This document shows positions 24,701-33,700 of a DNA stretch of 64,000 bases, piece after piece. The stretch spans positions 25,546,318 through 25,610,317 of the forward strand of contig NC_087068.1 of the NCBI RefSeq assembly GCF_963678635.1, written 5' to 3'. Both the position numbers and the translations under genes were made by a program. Under the pieces are notes generated by a model that saw nothing but the letters and a program-made list of their open reading frames with translations, searched no databases and was not told the DNA's origin. This stretch comes from Symsagittifera roscoffensis (Eukaryota; Xenacoelomorpha; Acoela; Convolutidae). Position 1 is the stretch's first letter; every line of letters starts with the position of its first letter.

Positions 24701-27700
24701 AAGTTTTTCTATTGCAACCATTCAATCGGTGAAAATTTGAAATATTTCAACTTTTTTCATAGACCTAATCAGATTTCCAAAACCTTCAGTTTCTTGAAGC
24801 AAACTTTTCAAGCTATGAATCTTTTAAACAAAACTATGAAAAGCGATGAAGCTATGAAGTTAACAAAACTATGAACAAGCTATAAAAATCTGAAACACAG
24901 CAAATCGGATAGCTAAAATTTAAAATTTTTTACTGAAGCCATCCAACGATGAAACTTTGAAATATTTCCAGTAATTTAATGGAAGAAATCGGATAGCGAA
25001 ACGTTGGCTATTGGAGCCATTCATATGAAAATTTGAAGCATTTCATACATTGAACTGATTTACAAAAAAAAACAAGTTTTGCTAAATTAGTTTTCAAGCG
25101 AACAACTTTCAACCATTTCACCTTATTTCAAAGAGCGAATCAGTCCAAGAAAAATCAAAATTTTCTGCTGAAGCATACTTTTCAAACTATGAATCTTTGA
25201 AATGTTTCAAGTTAATTCAATGGCGAAAAGCTCCAGTGTTTCTAAGAAAGCTATTTCAGCCATGAAACTTTGAAAAATTTTAAGATGTTTCATGAAGTGA
25301 ATCGGTTCACGAACAATTCTTAATCAGCTAGCTATCTGAGCTTCAAAACGTAAAAATAATTCAAGCTTTTTATGAAGGGAATCGGTTTTCAAAAATTTTA
25401 AGTTTTCTCAAGCAAGATATTCAACCTAATCAAGTTATTTCGTAAACCAAATTGGTTTGCAAAAGATTTATGTTTTTATTAACCAAGCTAGTCAAGTTAT
25501 TTCATAGAGCGAATCAACAAGTTTTACTCAAAGAACTTATTAAGCTATTAAAATTTGAAATATTTCAAGACATTTCATGAAGCGAATCGGTTCACGGAAA
25601 GTTTTTCTTAACCAAGCTATTCAAGCTTCGAAATTTTCGAATATTTGAAAGAGAATCGGTTCCTGAAAAATTTTAATTTTTCTTCGGCAAGCTATCGAAC
25701 CTATGTAATTATTTCAACTTATTTCGTAGACCTTTGCTAAAAATTTGTCTTTCTAAGCAAGGAAGTTGGTGATTCGTTTCAGACTGAAATGAATCGTTAA
25801 ACGCAAAACTTAGGACAACAAATGGGCAGGTACTGTCTAACCTTGAGTTGAATCGAGTTCATATCACTCTTATTGTTGCTCTGAATGATTCTTAAACGTA
25901 CTGATCTAAGCCTTTTTAAACAAGGCCTTTACCAAGCTGAACTTTATGTATGACATCTTCACCGCCACCTACAGAGAGGAGAGATCACTCTTACCCTGGT
26001 TTTTTAGCGAGATCTCGAAGTACTTTCACTGCATCATCGTTGGACATATTTGTGAAGGGAGTGTCGTTCGCCTGAATGATGAGGTCTCCCGGGTCTATCG
26101 AGCCCTCTTGGTATACCGCACCACTAAACACAAACAATCCAATAAGTTATTCCAAGATACCTCCTCTTTCTTTTTGCCAGTAAAATATAATTCCACTGAT
26201 AAACATTGACTCTAAAAAACCTGAAATATCAGCTATTGGCCCAATCCGTAGAACAAATTTCCTTCTTTATTGGATGTGACAGTAAAAAACAAAACAAAAG
26301 AATTATTATCCGCCAGAACAAAGATGAATATGTTTATAACATGCCAGCTAAATCTAATTCGGTTAATTTCCTAATCAATTTAGATCCCTTCGCTTACTCT
26401 CGTGTGATCTCTCCCACATATATGCCCCCGTCTCCTGCCCCGTCGTTGGTGCTCTGGCCGACTATGCTGATGCCGAGGTGTTTTGAGGAGTCCATGTTTA
26501 TGATCACTGTCTGTAAGTTGAGGGAGGAACAAGAGTCCGTTATGCTGCTCATTATAGAGGGAGCCAAGGCCTGTACAAGTACACACATTTTATTCACAAA
26601 AGCAAAGTTTGATTTCGTATATACATACAACGCAAACAGAAACGATGGCAAATCACGAAAAAGGATAGCCGGTTGCTGTGTAAGATACACAGAATGAAAG
26701 TTCCGACCAAATTCTTTATAGTTCAAAAATTAATTTTATTTAAGTTTTATGGCTTATCTTTCTATAATCAGCCTGCTCGCTTGCTTTAATCGCTCGATAT
26801 TACACTTAAACTCAACAATTTCAAAGCAGTTTTCTCGACTTTGGGACAACTGGGTAACTGTTTGGTTGAAAAATAAGATAAGCCTGCTCTCTCGCCATAT
26901 TCGCTTGAAATTAGACCAAAAATCTAAAACCAGTTTTTCAAATTAATAAATCTAGCTAAAACGCAAGGAAACTAAAAAAAATACTGACTTAATTATTTTG
27001 AAAAAACTTCAAACCTTAAATTTCAAAGAAAAAACATATGGCCTTAAAGCTCTTTGAATTTCAAGAACAATTTTTGATTGACATTTGTTTGATATAACTT
27101 ACCCAATTTGAGAAAATTGGATGAATAGATATTTTTTTATTCCGATGGGAGATCCACTTTCCAAACTAGAATTCACTCACGTGTTTCGTGTTACACATTC
27201 GCTGTTCGATAGCGAAGTTTGCCTTCATTTTAACAAAAGAAATGAAGAGAATTTCAGAAATCAAAAGTCAAACAGCAAAAAAAAACACATTTTAACAATC
27301 ATTTAGACTTTTTCCTGAAAAAAAAAATTGCCAAGACCTATAGAAGAGAATTCACTACGGTCATGATTTTAAAACGCATAGCTCACTTAGAATTTCTGTA
27401 ATAGCTTAAGAATCAGTACCCTAGTGCCGGGTTGTCCTCTTCGTCTGGGTCTGTGAGGTCTCTTGTGTCTGCCTGGGGGCTGCATTCTGTTCGAAGGGTG
27501 TTTCCAATACCCACCTCCAGCTCCGTATCCCCCACCTGGTCCGGCCAGTCTGAAAGATTACATGTTTTCCAAATCATGTTGGTTACACGTGCTCTTCACT
27601 AATGATACAATTTATTGAGTATCTTCAACAATAACTTTGCCTACAAACTCATGTTTTAAGCTAAGTTGAGCAGGAGAGAAAAGTTTTCCGAATAACTGTT

Positions 27701-30700
27701 TTTGTCTTCAGGGACGTATCAAAGATTTTGTTGAAGGTGGGGGGCGTATTTTCAAAAAAAAATTTCGTCGACCTTTTATTAGACTAAATTTATTTTTCGA
27801 GCTCCCCCAAAGCACAAACTCTCTTTTGGCCAAACCTTCTGCGCCTCAGGTAAAATATTTTGAAACAACAGTCCAAAAAAGGTGTTTTTAGGCCTTTTTT
27901 GGAAAATTTTGAGCAAAAAATAGCATATCATTACCTGTATACGGATTCATCATCATCTGTAGTAGAATCGATAAAGCTGCTTTCATAGTCTGTCGTGAAC
28001 TGACTCGTAGCTCCACTATCATACCCTGCTCCTCCCATGTCCACGTCATAATGCATGAAATTTCGCGATTGCTGACCGTATCGCATTATCGCTGAAGGTG
28101 GCGGGCCTCTAAGGCCTCCTTTCGGATGCTGGACAAACGATTCAGTATCGGTCGCTGTAGTGTAGTCATCTTCATCTAGGGGTTGTGGAGCTGGTGGGTA
28201 TCTGTTACCTCCTTTACCGTACGGACCACCCTTACCATGATGGTAAGACTGGTGCTGTCTATTGCCACCCATATGTGAATTACCGCCACTAGCAGGAGTC
28301 CTCATGGTGTTCCACAGATCTCCGATATCATTATATTGGGATCCAGTGTCACTTCCGTTGCCGTACTGATTGCCACCTTGGGATCCACCGTGACCGCTTC
28401 CACCACCTCCGGACAACCTGTTTGATGCATGGTGAGGTGCATTTGACTCTCCTCCTGAAAGAGCCCCACCGGACTGGCTGCCTCCTCCGCCGCCGTGACT
28501 TGAACTGTTCTCGATGCTGTTGACCTGAAAAAAAAACATGTCCGAGATGCTGAAAACTCCTCATTGTCACATTTAATGAATCATAAATTTACTCACGTAG
28601 ACAATAATTCGGCCGTTATACAGCGGGAGCAGTGCACTGTCGTCCATGACCTCTTCTTTCACAGTTTGTCTTAAAAACGTAGCCATTTATTTGGATATTT
28701 GAAGCACAATAAGCGCAAACTATACACATAGGCGAAGCTGAGATTCGCACTACTTGCGATACAAACAAGGAAGTCGCTAAAAAAAATTGAAAACGCCGAG
28801 AAAATTAAATGTATCAGAATGAATAAGTCTAGTTTTGAAATAAAAAAACATGCCAAGACAATAAATTGTGAAATTAGCATCGGAAGAAAAATTACCAGTC
28901 GGTAACAAAGCCGAAAAAACCTTACACTTAGGACTTAATATAAAAAGTTAATAACCTCCCTCTCACCCTCAAAACACACACATACACACACAAAGCTTTA
29001 ATTGTTCGTTAAATGTAACAAAATGAGGCCACTAACTCGATATTATATACGCCGAAACCTATTACGCCAAAACGTACACACGTACATACAAACTTTTTTT
29101 CGCTCGCCGAAAGATGCAAAATGAGTCCATTTAGCCGATTCAATATACGCCGAAACCTTACAAGCGGGAAAAAATGAAAAAGAGCCAAAATAAAATTGTT
29201 GTAATTTTCAATTAAGATTTCAGCATTTTGTCCATTCAGAGTGGAGCATGAAAAATAAGTTTGCCATGAAACGACTCAAAATTAGGTCTAAACCAATAAA
29301 TTAAAGCCCAAATCATTTGGACAGAAAACAGTGTTAAAGCGAAAAACAAAACAGAAAAAGTACGAATCAAAGTTAGTAAAAATACAAGCAGCAAAAGCAA
29401 ACCAAAACATTAAAAGCAACTACAATGTAACTTGCGTACAACAAAAACGATGTGACTACTACGATGTGACAACTATTTTTTTGAAACTCAAAAATTCACT
29501 TTTGAAAAAAAAATCGGTACCATCAGATTCGAACCCCGGAACTTTGCCATACCGGGCGTATTCGTTAATTCCAGACTTAAGTGTACCGAAAACGCAAAAA
29601 AATTGAATTCAATATAAACTGAACCTTAAATTACCAATTGTAATTTTGAACATACCGTGAACAAAGTTATTAACGGGAAAAAAGTCTAGGAACCGATTGC
29701 AATAGACTTGCTTATCGCAAGGGTAAATAACATCAGGCAGTTGCTAAGCCAACAGCAGAGAAAGTTCCAACCACATTCAGTAAAAAAATTTTAAAGTTTT
29801 TTAATAGATTTGGGTCGCTTTTTGTTTGTGATGTTATGAGCGGAACAAGACGAAGCCTTGGATTTTTAGTGAATTAGGCAAAATTGATGAAAGTTGTTTT
29901 CGAAAAACAAATCCCAAAAAAATCCAAAATTTTGTCCTGATTATCTTTTGAATTTTTAAAATGTTTCTTATCGCCAAAGCGGTAAATGAAACTTCGAAAA
30001 ATAAGTTTCCGAGAGAAAAACGATGTTTTTAACGTATTTGAAAGCTTTGTATATTATAACACCTATTCGATGTGATAACACCTATTCGCTGTACTAGCGT
30101 TAAAAAATGGAAAAAAAACAAAGGATGACAACTTTCCTTCCCTCAGTTACAGGAGTCACAACAAAACGTGAATACCTTCAGTAAGCAAACTTTTTGTGAA
30201 AAGAGCAGTCAGTTGATGTTTTCTATATTTTTTGGATTCCCACGTTTTTCTTTTAAAAAAAGAACAAACCAAAACTGTCTTCCAGAATATGATTACTTGT
30301 ACTAAAATGACATCAATTCGAAAGGTTTTACGTGAACCAAGAACAAAAATCCTAAGTATAATATAAGTGATTTTCATTATCGTGATAAAAACCAGGGTGA
30401 TTGCGGTCATCATTGTTCCGACCATTGAAAATGAGGAGGAACTTTGTATTCGGGTGTATTTGTTTTTTTCTTTTTGTTTTCGACGCAAAATCAGGTACCA
30501 CAAATAATTGTCGGACTAAGTTACGTGATATATCATAGTAAAAACTCTTAGTCGTGATTCGAACCATATTTATACAAATTCCCCGTGTCGAGAAAAACCT
30601 GTCTGAAATTTTTGATTTTCGTCTTATTTCGAGCGAATAAAGCGAGCGAGCAGTCTTATTTGAACTGCTTAAAAGCTTACAATAGCAAAATTTAAAACAT

Positions 30701-33700
30701 AAAATTTTAACTTCACTTGAGTAACGTTAAATTACTTCAAGTATTTCAGCGCCTTTTTGGAATAAAAATTTTCATTTTTAAGTAACTTTGATTTTTTTTT
30801 TTCATTTTTAAGTAACTTTTCTAAAAAAAATGTTTTTAAATTTGCTTATTTTACTATGACTGTCAAATATACCCAATCTCCAGTTTTTGGTTCAGTTTTA
30901 TCACAACACGCCAAAAAAAAGGACAATAACTTGAAAAAACTTTTGTATATTTTAAGACTATGGTCGGAACATTCTGTGCCACTTGCACAGTAACCGGCTC
31001 TGCTGGTTTTTATTTTGCTCTGTTTACAAGTACAGTTCAAACTCAAATAAATGCATTGACTTATATTCTTAATGATTTACATTACATTATTATTAAATTT
31101 CCAACCATACTCTTAACAGCAACGTTGACGATTTTTTACGAAATGGTATATCTGCATAAGTGAGTTAATTGAATTACACGCACCCCAAATAACGAAAAAA
31201 ATTCATCAATAACAACATGTTTGACATCCAATACCTCCCTAAGAAAATACGGAACAAAACCCAGTCTGTCAATCCTTATTAACATAAAGCGTAAGAAAAA
31301 AATTCAAGAAGAGATAAACGGATGAATCATATTTTGAACAGAAAATTTTTCATAACAGGAGTACGTCAGACTTACATAAATACCGTAAATCGGTACACAA
31401 ATCAAAACACCTGCCAGAAGATATTCAATTCGAAACTACGAAAAAAAAACGACCAAAACGAGCGAAAAGCACAGCTGATCATTTTGAAAAGTGAACTTTT
31501 CAATCGATATTTCTCCAATGTTTACCACGTAGAAGGTCAAAATACCACGAACCTAGAATGTGAAAAATCAACTCTTAAATACATCAACCTGAGCAAACAA
31601 GAAAAAAAGAATCACTTATCAGCCTAGACGCCAAGAAAGCATGTGGTCCAGACAACATTGATAACATTTTTCTGAAAAAAGCCCAAGCACTGTCATAATC
31701 ACTTCTTATTTTCCAAACTTGCCTTAACAAGGTCACCCTTCCAACACATTGGAAGCAAAGTGAAGTCACGCCGAAATACAAGGAGATTGACAAGGTAAAT
31801 TTCAGCCATTATCGATCAATACGATTTCTCGCGAACGTGTCAAAAAAAATTAGTTTTGTTCATCCATCTGTATCCTCTAACTGAAAGTCAACTTGACAAC
31901 GGACAGTTTGTTTTTCGATCATACCATTCCGCGATCCTCCTATTCTAATCTACTTGCAAGAAGTGTATCAAAAATCAGACACTGTCGACAAAGATTTGTT
32001 TGTTCTCTACGTTGACTTCAAGAAAACTTTTGACAAAGTGACACACCACAAACTCCTCAAAAAACTAATGGTCTTCGGTATAGGAGGCCAAAAAAAATAA
32101 TGGTCTTTGGTATCGGAAGCTATCTTGGCGAAAGTACAAAATGTGTGAAATTACATGACACCAAATCAAAGTGGAATACCTCATGGATCTATACGGGGAC
32201 CGCTTATGTTCCTTGTCTATGTCAAGGACTTGCCAAAGGTAATGGACAATTTTTCTTTAGACAATTATGTTGATGACTTCAAAGTGACAATGAAAGTCCA
32301 ACTTCTTATTAACTTCTGAACAAAATGGAGGCCCAACTTCTTATAAAACAAATCAAAAATTGGAGTCAGGAGAACCATAGGTCTCTCAACGTAGATAAAA
32401 GCAAAATATAATGACTAAAAATAAATCCACTAAGAGTCAATCAACAATGAAACTTTCGAAACTGTTAGCAACCAAAAACATCTGGACGTTAACATCTGGA
32501 ATCTCTCATGGGCTCAAAATTGAAAGCGAAGAATCAGCAAAGCCTGGAGGTCCTTCTACTTTTCAAGAGGAATGTTCAAAAAATGCCAACACACAAAACT
32601 CAATGCATATATTGGATATGTAGTAGCTGTATTTTCAGATACCTCCCAGGCGTGGTAGCCATCTAACATGGATCAATTACTTGAAAAAGTTCAGCAATGT
32701 TGGAAAGAAACTGACTGACTACAAACAACGGCTATTACATTTAGATATAACTAGCGTTTAACGCACCTCCGGTGCTTCGAAATTTTTCGACAACTCATGA
32801 AAAAAACCGCATATATTGCAAACAACATCTGCAAACTTTTAGTGTTCTCTGACTGCACCCAATTACAGGGTTGGTAATTTCGAACTTTTAATTTTTTTTA
32901 ATTTCCAATTTTAAAAGCGTCATCTCGAAAACTTAATGTGCCTCTGGAGAAATTTGGAAGCCAGATTTGCAACCACTGAGAGTCCCTGAGAGCGCCCTAC
33001 TATAGGGTTAGGAATCCAAAATTTTGTGAATTTTTTAAACATAAGATTCCCGAAAAAAAATTGAAAAAAACGTCTTATCTCGAAAACTAAAAGGATTTGA
33101 GCATTCAAATTAAGAGGCAAGATTTGAGACGCCTGGGTGTACGCTGACAAAAAAGTTGTATCTTCATCAAGTTAGTAGTTTCAAATTTTTTGAATTTCTT
33201 TGTAGATAAGTTCTTAGAAAAATTTGAAAAAATCGAAAACCGTCACATCTCGGAAACTAAAAGCATTTAGCAGTGATATTTGGAGGCAAGATTAGCAATC
33301 CTTGAGAGTACTTTGAAAGGACCTAACTACAGGGTTGGGAATTTCAGATTTTTAAAGAATAGAAATAATTCAAGTTTTCTAAAAATTTTTGAAAAAATCG
33401 CAAAAAACGTCATATCTCGAACACTACAAAAAATTGAGCGGTGATATTTGGAGGCAAAATTCGCAATCCTTGAGAGTACTTTGACAGAACCTAACTACAA
33501 GGTTGGGAATTTCAGATTTTTAAAGAATAAAAATAATTCAAGTTTTCTGAAAAATTTTGAAAAAATCGCAAAAAACGTCATATCTCGAAAACTACAAAAA
33601 ATTGAGCAGTCATACTTGGACGCAGGATTCGCAATCTTTGAGAGTACTCCGACAGGACCTAACTACAGGGTTCGGAATTTCAGATTTTTAAAAAAGTAAT

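Larger units (their letters stand above)
21283..25994. other. DVL intron 7: tRNA-like repeats, a hairpin and a degenerate tandem repeat
   Basis: 4.7 kb intron. From left to right: AT-rich sequence; a repeat with tRNA-like promoter (21720-21960); a strong hairpin; AT-rich sequence; a partial copy of the same repeat (23030-23085); and a long ~90 bp degenerate tandem repeat (23560-25760). No host exon is needed here because exons 7 and 8 join in frame. Confidence 0.6.

Noticed and set aside
28349-28570. Arg-rich 73-codon frame overlapping DVL exon 4
   Set aside because: Alternative frame of the Gly/Ser-rich exon; composition is a by-product of GGN/AGN codons.
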